Of a stretch of DNA of 64,000 bases, positions 1-9,800 are shown one piece after another; the stretch's first letter is position 1, and the number at the start of each line of letters is the position of its first letter. The stretch is from Chryseobacterium sediminis. Its GTDB lineage: Bacteria > Bacteroidota > Bacteroidia > Flavobacteriales > Weeksellaceae. The notes beneath the pieces were generated by a model. The model was not told where the DNA came from and made no database searches. It saw only the letters and a program-made list of their open reading frames with translations. Position numbers and translations under genes: made by a program. Location of the stretch: NCBI RefSeq assembly GCF_008386505.1, contig NZ_VUNZ01000007.1, positions 1 to 64,000 on the forward strand, written 5' to 3'.

Positions 1-54
1 TTATCATTCATCGTTCATAACTTATCATTTATCATTGATGATGACATCCCCAGC

Positions 55-159
55 TGTCACTCCGAAGGAGTCTCAACAATCTATTTTACATTATTCTATC
101 ATCAAATATTTGAATCCTTTAGACTCTAATAAATATGGCTGGATTCCTACGGAATGACA
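55..159. repeat. MITE-like imperfect inverted repeat
   Basis: TGTCACTCCGAAGGAGTCTC at 55-74 pairs with the complement of the sequence ending TACGGAATGACA at 159 (about 16 of 19 positions match), enclosing about 65 bp of AT-rich DNA. Elements of the type TGTCATTCCGTAGGAATC are, as I recall, dispersed in flavobacterial genomes; that is not checked here. No transposase is nearby. It is preceded by three near-copies of TTATCATT at 1-36. The rest of 1-399 has no gene that I can support. Confidence 0.5.
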
Positions 160-355
160 CAACTGAAAAAGAGGATACTTATAATACTATTTGAAAATCA
201 TAACACGTAACATGTAACCCGAATCTCAAATCATTCACTAATAGATATTAATATATTTTATTCGCCTATCAAACTAATCAAAAGAACGCAGAAATGAATG
301 ATAACAGCTGTACATTCATTAATTGATTATCAACTTTATTCAAATACGAGGGATT

Positions 356-389
356 TTTGCTTTTTTAACTTGAAAATTGTGTAACTTAG
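356..389 (+). promoter_or_regulatory. Likely promoter of the T9SS cargo gene
   Basis: TTTG (356-359), a 22-bp spacer and TAACTTAG (382-389, 7 of 8 with TAnnTTTG) fit the Bacteroidetes sigma consensus. Transcription would begin near 396, which leaves a short leader before the preferred ATG at 427. Confidence 0.45.
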
Positions 390-426
390 TAATATCAAAA
401 TGATTACGAATCTAAAAATATATAAT

Positions 427-1593
427 ATGAAAAAACATTTATTCCCTCTATTTTTACTGTTATTCGGTGTGAATGCGCAGGCACAACAAGATTTCTTTGC
501 GATTGCCGGAAAACAGACTCAGAGTATCACGTTCAACGATTTTCGAGCAATTGATGCAGTTAATGGAACTTCCGGAGAAAAAGTTTTTACAGCCGATTCT
601 TCAGCCAAAGTATTTTCTCAGGCTAGAAGAGGTATTGTAGCTGAAGATAAAAGCTCTTATGGTAATTCTCAAGCAATAACTTTGGCTGCCTTGGCCTATG
701 ATTCTTCAAATAATAATCTGGTTTATATGCCTATGTTTTCGTCAAATATCTATGTCTTAAACCCACAGACGAAGGATATTACATTGGTAGAAAATACAGT
801 AGCAAGAGTATCATCATGTGATATCAATTCTCATATTACAAGAATGGCAACAGGATATAATGGGAGCATTTATGCTGTGAATAATGCCGGAACACAGTTT
901 CTGGAAATTAGTAAAAAAGGTGGACAATATGTAGTAAATGATCTTGGAATTATCAAAGATGATTCTTCTAACGGTAAAAATTCATTTACAGCCATGGAGA
1001 CTGGATTTGGTGGAGATATGATAGCTGATTCAGATAATAATTTCTATATTTTCTCAGCGTCAGGAAATGTTTTCAAGGTGCTGACAAAGGAATTAAAAGC
1101 TAAGTTCGTAGGTAAAATTGCCGGAATTCCGGATAATTATTCCGTTAACGGTTCAGCTGTAAATGATCAGGGAAAAGTAGTAGTTGCAAGTGCAAAAGGA
1201 GCTGCGTTATATGAGGTAGATCTAGCAACTTTACAGGCAAAGCAGCTTCCAGGAGAACAAGGACTGCATATTTATGATTTGGCAAGTAAGTATTTTGTTA
1301 ATGATAAAGCTTCCAACATAAATGCTATGGCAACTAATCTAGATATTTATCCTACAAAAGTAGATGAGCATTATATCAACGTTCATACTAATAAGAATAT
1401 GAAAGGTAATATTAAACTAAATATCTTTGATATGTCAGGTAAAAATGTAATGACTCATGATTTATCTATAAAAGATACTTCAGTGGATGAGAAAGTATAT
1501 CTTAAAGGATTGGTGAGCGGAGCTTATATTGTAAATATTACTGATGAATCCGGAAAGGTAATATTTAATAAGAAGATTCTCGTAACAAGATAA
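427..1593 (+). CDS. Secreted protein with type IX secretion sorting domain
   Basis: The preferred start is the ATG at 427, which opens a signal peptide (MKKHLFPLFLLLFGVNAQAQ); an in-frame ATG at 400 would put nine polar residues in front of it. The mature part (388 residues from this start) reads like a propeller-like or repetitive beta protein with several short GxxY/DLA segments, but I do not recognise a catalytic domain. The last 75 residues are a typical T9SS type A sorting domain: an LDIYPTKV opening, then NIFDMSGKNV, LKGLVSGAYIVNI and a final KKILVTR. It is probably carried across the outer membrane by the gliding/T9SS machinery and anchored or released there. It is monocistronic, with its own promoter and a terminator at 1621. 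Confidence 0.8.
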   Translation: MKKHLFPLFLLLFGVNAQAQQDFFAIAGKQTQSITFNDFRAIDAVNGTSGEKVFTADSSAKVFSQARRGIVAEDKSSYGNSQAITLAALAYDSSNNNLVYMPMFSSNIYVLNPQTKDITLVENTVARVSSCDINSHITRMATGYNGSIYAVNNAGTQFLEISKKGGQYVVNDLGIIKDDSSNGKNSFTAMETGFGGDMIADSDNNFYIFSASGNVFKVLTKELKAKFVGKIAGIPDNYSVNGSAVNDQGKVVVASAKGAALYEVDLATLQAKQLPGEQGLHIYDLASKYFVNDKASNINAMATNLDIYPTKVDEHYINVHTNKNMKGNIKLNIFDMSGKNVMTHDLSIKDTSVDEKVYLKGLVSGAYIVNITDESGKVIFNKKILVTR

Positions 1594-1620
1594 TTACAAA
1601 ATATAATTAAGAATATAAAG

Positions 1621-1651
1621 ACCTTTTCAAATCAATTTGAGAAGGTTTTTT
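1621..1651 (+). terminator. Rho-independent terminator
   Basis: ACCTTTTCAAAT pairs with ATTTGAGAAGGT across a CA loop and is followed by a T run, 28 bp after the stop of the T9SS cargo gene. Confidence 0.85.
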
Positions 1652-1719
1652 AATGATTATTTGATATTCAATAAGTTTTATTTTTCGATATTAAAATGTA
1701 CATTTATAAAAAAATATAG

Positions 1720-4371
1720 ATGAAACTATACTTTAATGTAGGATATATTGTAAAGGCTGGAGAAAATTTGCAGTTGGTAATTGGTGAAGAGGGAGCTGCA
1801 GTACATATCCATACTATGTTTTATGCTGAAAACGGATTATGGAAATGTGAAGTTGATAATTTCTCAAAATCCATTTCTTATCAATACCGGGTAGTTAATG
1901 AAAAAGGCAATGTATTAAGAGAGGAATTTGTTCCGCATCATCTTAGTTTCCCCCATAATTATAAGGAGTTTATAGTTTTTGACGAGTGGAATAACAAAAA
2001 TTTTCCTGAAAACTATTTGAACAACAAAATCCTTTACAATAAACTGCATGATTTTGTTCCCGAAAAAATTACGGTTTTAAAAAAGCATACCCATTTATTC
2101 AGAATAGAAGCTCCTATTTATAATCCGGATTGGAGAATCGTGCTCTTTGGAAGCACGGCATCCTTAGGGAACTGGAGCTATGACAAAGTGATTCATCTGC
2201 AACAGACAGATTTTGGAATGTGGGAAGCTTCTGTAGAAATTCCGGAGAATGAATTTATCCAATTCAAATATTGTATTTACGATACTAAAGAAAACAGAGT
2301 TATTGATGTGGAAACCGGAGAGAACAGATTTACGGTTGCTAATCTGTTAGATGATGTTCTGCAGATCGTTTCCAATCATTATTTTAAATTTAAAGGATAT
2401 CAGATGTATCATGATGCCGGGGTTGCTGTTCCTGTATTCTCTTTGAGAAGTGATGACGGTTTCGGTGTAGGAGAATTTGCGGATATTAAAAAGTTGGCAG
2501 ATTGGACAAAAGAAACGAATCTTGGTATTATTCAGATTCTTCCGATCAATGATACAACAGCAAATTATACCTGGACTGATTCCTATCCTTATGCGGCAGT
2601 ATCTGTTTATGCATTGCATCCACAATATATCTCTATAGAAAAGCTTGATTATTTCTTACCTAAAGAATTAGTTGAATCGTATTTAACTGAAAAAGAAAGA
2701 CTAAATTCCTTGGATCTGATTGACTATGAAAAAATGATCGAAGGTAAATGGAAATATCTTACAGCTGTTTTCTACGCAGAAAAAGATAAAATCTATAAAG
2801 ACAGAAACTTCAAAAAGTTTATTAAGGACAATGAATATTGGCTTGTTCCTTATTCTGCATTCTGCGTATTGAGGGATAAATATAAAACACCCAATTTCAA
2901 CGAGTGGAAAACTCATAAAAAATATATTGCAGGAAAAATTTTACAGTTTTTCACAACGAAAAATAAAGATTATGATATCTCAATGCTTCATGCCTGGGTA
3001 CAGTATCAATTACATGTACAGCTGAAAGATGCTGTTGATTATGCACATAACCTAGGAATTTCGTTGAAGGGAGATCTTCCGATTGGAATTTACAGATACT
3101 CCGTAGAAGCGTGGACAGAGCCGGAATTATTCGGAATGGATTTTCAGGCAGGAGCCCCACCAGATCAGTTTACAGAGCTTGGACAGAACTGGGAATTCCC
3201 AACTTATAATTGGGAAGCTATGAAAGCAGATGATTACAGATGGTGGAAAAATAGGTTCAAAGCGTTGGAACAGTATTTTGATGCGATGAGAATTGACCAC
3301 ATTCTTGGTTTTTTCAGAATATGGAGAATGCCAATTTCTGCCGTACAAGGAATTTTAGGGTACTTTTACCCGGCTGTTCCTATAGTGGTGGAGGAATTTA
3401 AAGCCTGGCAGATTCCGTTTAATTTTGACAGATATTGTAAGCCTTTTATCAATAATCAGATCTTATGGGACTATTTTGGAAAAGATAGTGGGAAAGCTCT
3501 TGAATTTATGAACCGTAACACAGACGGAACCTATGTATTTAAAGAAGAATTTGATACCCAGAGAAAACTGGCTGATTTCTTTAAGAAAAAATCATATGGT
3601 CCGCTTGAGGAGCAATTGATTTCCCTGTGTGCTAATGTTTTGTTTTTAACAGAAGAAAGAAACGGGAAAACAGTGTATCACCCAAGGTTCAATGTATACA
3701 ATACAGAGTCTTACAAATACCTTCCCGAATTGGAGCAGAAAAGTATTTATGATCTGTATCACGATTATTTCTTCAGAAGACAGGATCATCTTTGGTCTGA
3801 GAAAGCAATGGAAAAGCTTCCCGTTATCCTGAATGCTACCAAGATGCTGATCTGCGGAGAAGACCTCGGGATGGTTCCTGCATGTGTACCGGTTGTAATG
3901 GACGAATTAGCGATCATAGCTTTAAAGGTACAGAGAATGCCTTCTGAAAATATCCCGTTTTATAATCCTAAGCATGCAAACTATATGAATGTAGTGACAG
4001 CATCTTCACACGACAGCTCAACCTTGAGACAATGGTGGAAAGAAGATCCTGCTCTTACCCAAAAATATTTCAACCAACAGCTGATACAATATGGTAAAGC
4101 TCCTGCAGATCTGAATCCTCATCTTGCAGAGATCATTATGAAACAGCATTTATATAACGAAGCTATGCTGGCTATTTTCCCGATTCAGGAGTTTCTGGCA
4201 ACAGATGCTGAACTTACTAATAAACATATTGATAATGAAAGAATTAATAATCCTGCAGTTTTTCCACATTATTGGCGTTACAGAATGCATATAAAACTGG
4301 AAGACCTTAAAAAGAAAAAATCTTTCAATGAAAAGATTGCTTTTTGGATAAAAGATAGCGGGAGAATGTAA
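1720..4371 (+). CDS. malQ: 4-alpha-glucanotransferase (amylomaltase, GH77) with N-terminal starch-binding modules
   Basis: This enzyme transfers alpha-1,4-glucan segments between maltodextrins in the cytoplasm; there is no signal peptide. At 883 residues it is longer than plain MalQ. The extra length is two beta-sandwich, CBM20-like modules (about residues 1-110 and 120-230; the second has FGSTASLGNW and FIQFKYCIY). The GH77 catalytic part follows. Visible catalytic residues are Asp526 in DAMRIDHILGF (nucleophile), Glu714 in CGEDLG (acid/base) and Asp765 in SSHDSSTLRQWW. This long, CBM-bearing architecture is known from plant DPE2 and Bacteroidetes enzymes. It stands alone, with terminators on both sides and no other glycogen genes beside it. 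Confidence 0.93.
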   Translation: MKLYFNVGYIVKAGENLQLVIGEEGAAVHIHTMFYAENGLWKCEVDNFSKSISYQYRVVNEKGNVLREEFVPHHLSFPHNYKEFIVFDEWNNKNFPENYLNNKILYNKLHDFVPEKITVLKKHTHLFRIEAPIYNPDWRIVLFGSTASLGNWSYDKVIHLQQTDFGMWEASVEIPENEFIQFKYCIYDTKENRVIDVETGENRFTVANLLDDVLQIVSNHYFKFKGYQMYHDAGVAVPVFSLRSDDGFGVGEFADIKKLADWTKETNLGIIQILPINDTTANYTWTDSYPYAAVSVYALHPQYISIEKLDYFLPKELVESYLTEKERLNSLDLIDYEKMIEGKWKYLTAVFYAEKDKIYKDRNFKKFIKDNEYWLVPYSAFCVLRDKYKTPNFNEWKTHKKYIAGKILQFFTTKNKDYDISMLHAWVQYQLHVQLKDAVDYAHNLGISLKGDLPIGIYRYSVEAWTEPELFGMDFQAGAPPDQFTELGQNWEFPTYNWEAMKADDYRWWKNRFKALEQYFDAMRIDHILGFFRIWRMPISAVQGILGYFYPAVPIVVEEFKAWQIPFNFDRYCKPFINNQILWDYFGKDSGKALEFMNRNTDGTYVFKEEFDTQRKLADFFKKKSYGPLEEQLISLCANVLFLTEERNGKTVYHPRFNVYNTESYKYLPELEQKSIYDLYHDYFFRRQDHLWSEKAMEKLPVILNATKMLICGEDLGMVPACVPVVMDELAIIALKVQRMPSENIPFYNPKHANYMNVVTASSHDSSTLRQWWKEDPALTQKYFNQQLIQYGKAPADLNPHLAEIIMKQHLYNEAMLAIFPIQEFLATDAELTNKHIDNERINNPAVFPHYWRYRMHIKLEDLKKKKSFNEKIAFWIKDSGRM

Positions 4372-4408
4372 ATTTAACACCTGATTATCAGTTAGTTGAA
4401 AATAATTT

Positions 4409-4446
4409 AAAAGAAGTTTGATCTTATGATTTAACTTCTTTTTTTT
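4409..4446 (+). terminator. Rho-independent terminator
   Basis: AAAAGAAGTT and AACTTCTTTT form a hairpin that runs into an eight-T stretch downstream of malQ. Confidence 0.7.
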
Positions 4447-4510
4447 ATTTGTATCAAAAAGATAGAATTAAGATATTCTGCTATATATTAACCAATTAAC
4501 GACTATAGAG

Positions 4511-5491
4511 ATGAAAAAAATATTTTTAGGATTAGCTTTTGGGTTGGGCGTTTTGACGTCTGCTCAGCAGTATCCGAACAATGGTTGGGGTGATGATGGT
4601 TATTATCAGAATGGAGATGGCTATTACAGCGATGAAGATGACAGAAATTATTTCCCTGATGATTATTATTACAATTATCCTCAGGATTATTATCCAAGTG
4701 ATTATTATCAAAGCTATTATAACGACTACAGAGGAAGTATCATTAATATCGACTGGAACGGTTTTTTTGTACAGAACAGACTAAGCCGCTGGCAGATAGA
4801 TCAGATTATGAGACTTAATAATCTGTATGCAAGTTTTACAGCATGGAATAATTTCTACCGATATAATCCGGACAGATGGTATTATGACAGGTTTTATGCA
4901 ATGGAAAGGATATTAGGACCAAGGGTATTTGTAGTTTTCCAAAATAACTACTACAGAGGTTCAAGCCCTATTGTGTATTTCCAGAATTACAGAAGAACGT
5001 ATTATGTACCGAGATATACTGTAATGCCAAGATATAGAAATGTCAATATCAATATTTACAGAGTAGACAGATCAAGATTCCGTAGAATGGATAACCCTAC
5101 TTTTGATATTGTCAGAAGAGACAGAGGCGGTAATGGTTTCAGAAATACGAGAACCGATAACTCGGGAGGCTTCCGTGATAATAATGGAGGTTTTAGAAGT
5201 AGTAATAGCGGGAATAGAGGAAACTCTGACAATAACGGAGGTTTCAGAACTAATAACAGCGGAGGATTCAGAGGAAACTCTGATAATGGTGGAACCCGTG
5301 GGAATTCTGATAACGGAGGATTCAGAAGCAATAATGGAGGTGGTTTCAGAGGAAACAGTGAAGTAAGAAGAGAAGCTCCTAAAAGAGAAGATAATGGCGG
5401 ATTCAGAGGAAATGGAGGTGGATCGAGACAAAGATCTGAAAGTTCTGGTCGCGGTAATGGAGGCTTTAGAGGCAGCTTAGTAAAGAATTAA
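4511..5491 (+). CDS. Secreted Tyr/Asp-rich protein with Asn/Gly/Arg repeat tail
   Basis: I do not recognise a family. The protein has 326 residues. A short signal peptide (ending near TSAQQ, residue 20) is followed by an acidic, tyrosine-rich stretch (about residues 22-75, DYYYNYPQDYYPSDYY), a middle region with regular NNLYASF/FYRYNPDRWYYDRF segments (about 85-200), and a low-complexity tail (about 205-326). The tail is built from variants of GGFRGNSDN with many Arg-Gly pairs, so it resembles RGG-like disordered tails. An extracellular or periplasmic structural or polymer-binding role is possible but unproven. It is followed by the small Spy-like gene in the same direction, with a terminator between them. 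Shadow reading frames in the repeat tail are not genes. Confidence 0.75.
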   Translation: MKKIFLGLAFGLGVLTSAQQYPNNGWGDDGYYQNGDGYYSDEDDRNYFPDDYYYNYPQDYYPSDYYQSYYNDYRGSIINIDWNGFFVQNRLSRWQIDQIMRLNNLYASFTAWNNFYRYNPDRWYYDRFYAMERILGPRVFVVFQNNYYRGSSPIVYFQNYRRTYYVPRYTVMPRYRNVNINIYRVDRSRFRRMDNPTFDIVRRDRGGNGFRNTRTDNSGGFRDNNGGFRSSNSGNRGNSDNNGGFRTNNSGGFRGNSDNGGTRGNSDNGGFRSNNGGGFRGNSEVRREAPKREDNGGFRGNGGGSRQRSESSGRGNGGFRGSLVKN

Positions 5492-5519
5492 TTTTCATAT
5501 ATTATATTTAAGTGGTGTG

Positions 5520-5552
5520 AAGGGCAGGTTTTTATAATCTGTCCTTTTTTTT
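5520..5552 (+). terminator. Rho-independent terminator
   Basis: AAGGGCAG pairs (one G-U) with CTGTCCTT across an AT-rich loop and is followed by nine Ts. Confidence 0.75.
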
Positions 5553-5671
5553 TGTTTGTTTGTTGATTTATTTTTGTTAAAATTTAACATTATTTATGAA
5601 TTTATTAATTTAACTTCTGTTTTAATTAATAATCAAAAAGGTATAATAACAATTAATTAAATTTTAAAAAG

Positions 5672-6121
5672 ATGAAAAAATTAGTTTTAGCAATAACATT
5701 TATCGGAATGGGAAGTTTTGCAATGGCACAACAGACTACAACTCCACAAGACAGACAGGCAAGAGGCGCTGAAATGAAGCAGAAAATGGAGCAGAAACAA
5801 CAGGAACGCCTTGCAGAAATGCAAAAAGACCTTAATCTGAACCAATCTCAGGTAGCGCAGATAAAAGACCTTCAGGAAAAAAGAAATGCCGAAAGAAAAG
5901 CTGAGTTTGAAAAAAATAAAGGAGAAAGACAGGTTAGAATGCAGGAAATGATGGCAAAGAAAGCACAAATGGATGCTGACATGAAAAAAATTCTAAACCC
6001 TGAACAATACGATAAATGGCAGGCTGACAGAAAAGCAAAAGCAGAAAAAATGAAGATGGCAATGAAAGAAAGAAGAATGATGAAAAAGCCGATGAATACA
6101 GGAGCTGCTGACGTAAAATAA
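5672..6121 (+). CDS. Small Spy/CpxP-like secreted helical protein
   Basis: A 149-residue protein with a signal peptide ending at AMAQQ (about residue 20). The rest is Lys/Glu/Met/Gln-rich amphipathic helix. The segment LNLNQSQVAQIKDLQEKRNA and the later ILNPEQYDKWQADR match the spacing of the LTxxQ-type repeats of Spy/CpxP periplasmic chaperones. Flavobacteria commonly carry such proteins near other small exported proteins. The inferred role is an envelope stress or folding helper; no enzyme motif is seen. The C-terminus is very basic and methionine-rich (KMKMAMKERRMMKKPM), which could also point to metal binding. It has its own hairpin terminator downstream. Confidence 0.65.
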   Translation: MKKLVLAITFIGMGSFAMAQQTTTPQDRQARGAEMKQKMEQKQQERLAEMQKDLNLNQSQVAQIKDLQEKRNAERKAEFEKNKGERQVRMQEMMAKKAQMDADMKKILNPEQYDKWQADRKAKAEKMKMAMKERRMMKKPMNTGAADVK

Positions 6122-6151
6122 CAGCTTGTAATTTTAGTTTTTTAATGTGTT

Positions 6152-6177
6152 AAGGATGGATGTTTTTCCATCCTTTT
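6152..6177 (+). terminator. Rho-independent terminator
   Basis: AAGGATGGA and TCCATCCTT flank a short loop and are followed by Ts, 30 bp after the Spy-like gene. Confidence 0.8.
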
Positions 6178-6199
6178 TGTATTAAATTTCTTTAAAACC

Positions 6200-6230
6200 T
6201 TTGATTTCGGGCTTTTATTCCCTATTTTTG
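6200..6230 (+). promoter_or_regulatory. Ferritin promoter, textbook Bacteroidetes type
   Basis: TTTG (6200-6203), a 19-bp spacer and TATTTTTG (6223-6230) match TTTG-N19-TAnnTTTG exactly. The promoter overlaps an in-frame TTG at 6201. This argues that translation starts at the ATG at 6249 and not at that TTG. Confidence 0.8.
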
Positions 6231-6248
6231 ACTGTAAATTTAATACTT

Positions 6249-6758
6249 ATGGTTAGCGAAAAAATTGCAAAATTAATTAACGAACAAATTGCCCACGAAC
6301 AATACGCCGCTCAATATTATCTTTCAATGTCTGCATGGTTTTCCGGAAAAGATCTGGACGGAATTGCCAACTATTTCAGAGTACAGAGCAAAGAAGAATT
6401 AATGCACGCAGATAAAATGTTTGATTATTTAAATGATGTAGGCGGAGAAATTATCATCGGAGAAATTCCAAAACCTCCACATGAGTTCGAGAATGCTACG
6501 GATATTTTTGAAAAAGCTTTGGCACATGAGAAAATAGTAACTAAAAGTATTTTCAATATTGTAAAAAATGCAAACGATGAAGGAGATTTTGCAACAACAT
6601 CATTCCTGCAGTGGTTTATCAACGAGCAGGTAGAAGAAGAAGCCAGCGCTTCTCAGTATGTAACAAAAATCAAAATGGTATGCGATAACCCATCAGCACT
6701 ATACCTTTTTGATCAGGAGTTGTCTCAGAGAGTATTTGTTCCTGCTACAACAGCTTAA
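6249..6758 (+). CDS. ftnA: Non-haem ferritin
   Basis: A 169-residue ferritin that oxidises Fe(II) and stores ferric iron as a 24-mer in the cytoplasm. Starting at the ATG at 6249 the numbering coincides with that of E. coli FtnA: Glu17 (AHEQ), Glu50 and His53 (EELMH), Glu94 (AHEK) and Gln127 (NEQVEEE), so the ferroxidase centre appears intact. An upstream in-frame TTG would add 16 hydrophobic residues and lies inside the promoter, so it is rejected. The gene is monocistronic and converges on the helicase-nuclease gene, with a hairpin between them. I see no obvious Fur-like operator. Confidence 0.95.
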   Translation: MVSEKIAKLINEQIAHEQYAAQYYLSMSAWFSGKDLDGIANYFRVQSKEELMHADKMFDYLNDVGGEIIIGEIPKPPHEFENATDIFEKALAHEKIVTKSIFNIVKNANDEGDFATTSFLQWFINEQVEEEASASQYVTKIKMVCDNPSALYLFDQELSQRVFVPATTA

Positions 6759-6779
6759 GACTTAAACTTCTCAAAATAT

Positions 6780-6810
6780 AAAACCGCTATCCAATGGAAT
6801 AGCGGTTTTT
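6780..6810. terminator. Terminator between convergent genes
   Basis: AAAACCGCTAT and ATAGCGGTTTT form a strong stem followed by Ts. It ends the ferritin transcript, and the A-rich left side may also let it serve the minus strand. Confidence 0.8.
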
Positions 6811-6852
6811 GTTTTTTATCCGAAAAGAATTAAGCCTTTAGAATTGGAAAAT

Positions 6853-9800
6853 TTATAGATAAATAATCTGAGTCTTAAGAACCTTTTTACCCAGACGCTC
6901 AAGGATATTTTTATAGCCTTCTACCTGTGCCTCATCTTTAGTTTTCTGTTCACCAGTCTTAAAATCAACGATGATATAACCTTCCTCACCTTTTAAAATA
7001 CGGTCAGGTCTGAATATATGGCTTTCCCCATTTTCAGAGATCATAATATCTTTCTCGTTGATCACCTCCCATTTTTCATCAAAGAATTCCGCATAAGTTT
7101 TCACGATCTCCTCTAAAGTGAGTTGTATTTCATTCTTTTCCTCCAGCGTAATCTGGCCTTCCAGTGCATAACCTTCCAACACTTTTGAAATATCTTTTTC
7201 AGTATTGATCTTTGATAAAAGTTCATGAACAAATAACCCGATCCTTACTTTTTCATTTCGTACCTGATAGTTTTTAGACGGAGTAGCAATTTTGATAGAA
7301 GTACTTTTTTCGTTGACATTCTTAAGATCCTGAATATTCTGCGTTTTAAAAGATGAACTTTTATCTTTCGAGTATTTTTTCAGCATTTCCGGATTCACTT
7401 CATACAGATCAAACTCATCAGCCTGTTCCGAATTTTTTGTTTGAAGGAATTCGAGAAGCTCAAGATTATTAGAAGTTTTATTAGCTTTCTGAAGATAGAA
7501 AAACAACTGTTCAACGGGTCTGGTGGTGGCAACATACTGCAGACATAATCTGTCAATCATGTTTTTATAAGAATTTTTACTGTTAAAAAACAGAATTTCC
7601 TCATCATAAACTTCAAGATTCTTATTAAACTGATTGATGTTCACAGATTTTAAAGCTTCATTTTCATTCGTATCAAACCAGTTGGTAAATTCACTATCTC
7701 GGTTTTTGTTCATCATAGGAATAAAAACAATAGGGAACTCCAGGCCTTTAGACTTATGAATGGTCATAATTTGGATTGCATCAATATTTTCCGAAGCCTG
7801 AATGGTGTAAGAGGAAGCTTCCTCATCCCAGTATTTCAAAAACTCTTTTGTACTGGCACCTGCATTCTGGGTGAAGTTGAAAAGCATTTCAAGGAAGTTC
7901 AGTAAAAAATCGGTCTCTTTGTTTTCAACAGAAAATTCGTTGATGTAATATTCTATAAAATTGTACAGATTAAACCTCGGAAAATTGTCCTGCTTAAGCT
8001 GCAGTGAATATTTCTGCTGAATAAACTGAAGTATTTCTTCATGCCCCTCAATATCCAGAATTTCTTTCATTTCTAAAGTGAAATCCGGCATATGAATTTT
8101 TCCCAGTGTATTCAGATGATACATCATCATGATCAGGCAATGTTTATTCTTAGGATTAAGTTCCCATCGCAGAAATTCAATCACAGCCTTTAACGTATTG
8201 GAAAGTTCCAGTGTAAGACCTTTATCGGAAATTGTTTTAATATTCGTTTCCTCACCGCGATAATTAACTTTTAAACTTCCCAGTTTTTGAGAGTAGCTGA
8301 AAATATCAAAATTTCCTCTGCAAAGAATCGTGATATCAGAAAACTTAAAACCATTATCCAGACATTCCTGAATGTCCTTTCGCATTCTTTCTGAAGTATC
8401 ATTGTAAAACTCTTCGTTTGTAAGATTGTCGATAAGATTCACCTTTACACGTCCGTCAATCTTTGATTTTGGACTTTGCTCAGCATCTTCCCCGAAAATA
8501 TTCTTATGCTCCTCCAAAAGCCCTTCAGAATGGAAACGGTACAGCTCATTGTTGAACTGTACAATATTTCTGGCACTTCTCCAGTTGTCTTTTAACACAA
8601 GAAGATCTGCTTCCTTCGGTGAAAATTCTTTTTTGTTGATAATATCCAGCATCAGTTTACTCTCCCCACCACGGAATCTGTAAATACTCTGCTTGGGATC
8701 ACCCACCAAAGTAAATGAAGTATACTCTGTAGAGACACTGTGATCTCTCAGTGGAACAAAATTTTGCCACTGCAGTTCTGATGTATCCTGAAACTCATCA
8801 AAGAAATAATGCTGAAACTGTGCTCCTACTTTTTCGTAAATAAAAGCAGAAGGTTCATTTTTAAGATTTTCATTGATCAGGATATTAAATTTAGAAAGAA
8901 GGACAAGATCATTTTCTTCCTCAATTTTTTGAAGCTCATCCTGAATATCCTTATTTACTTTTAAAGGAAGGAGAGCAGACAAAACTTTCTCTTTCTTTTG
9001 AGTCTCAATGTACAGAAGGATCAGTTTCATTCTGTTCTCAAGAAGATGATCAAGGATCTCAAAAATTTCAGACTCTTTATGTTTTGATTTTGAAGAGGCT
9101 CCCTTTTTGTAATTGTTGATCACAGATTCTTCCTGAGTGGTAGGAAAAGGAAATCCGGCTCTTTTCTGCTGGTAAAAATCGATAACTTTCGTAAAGAAAC
9201 CTCCGATTCCGTTTTTACCCTGGGCAAAATCTTCAATATCTATATTTCTGGATTTGAATAATTCAATAGAACTGGCCGCAAGTTCTGCAGACTGTTTTTT
9301 ATTGAGAACAATTTCTTTACGAAGCGTATTCTTTATTTTCTCATAATTGGCATCGTCAAAACTCTTATTGCTTTTCAGATGCTCATAGTGAATATCCTTT
9401 ACAAATTCTTTTGCCGAATCATAAAGGTTTTTATTAAGATTAATTCTTTCATTATTTTCAAGGCTGTAGTCTACATAATCCATGAAAGAATTGGAGATCG
9501 TTTCATTTTCTCCAATCTGGTCCAGCATTTTATCAACGGCCTCTATCAAAAAGGGTTCAGCTTCAATTTCAAGATTAAAATTTTTAGCCAATCCCAATTC
9601 ATAAGAAAAGCTTCTTACCAGTCTTGAATTAAAACGGTCAATAGTTCCGATGTTCAATGTGGAATAATTGTGGAGAACATAATCCAGCAGTTTCTTAGAA
9701 CGGTGATGAAGTTCATCAATTGTAATTTTAAGGCCCTCTTCTTCAAAGGCTTTCTGGATATTTTTCAGATCTGTATTCTCTGCATACTCTTTAGCGGAGA

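Noticed and set aside
5056..5431. Several overlapping frames and short direct repeats in the Asn/Gly tail, considered as CRISPR or small genes
   Set aside because: The repeats are 9-12-residue protein repeats in frame with the secreted protein, with no constant spacer length and no cas genes.
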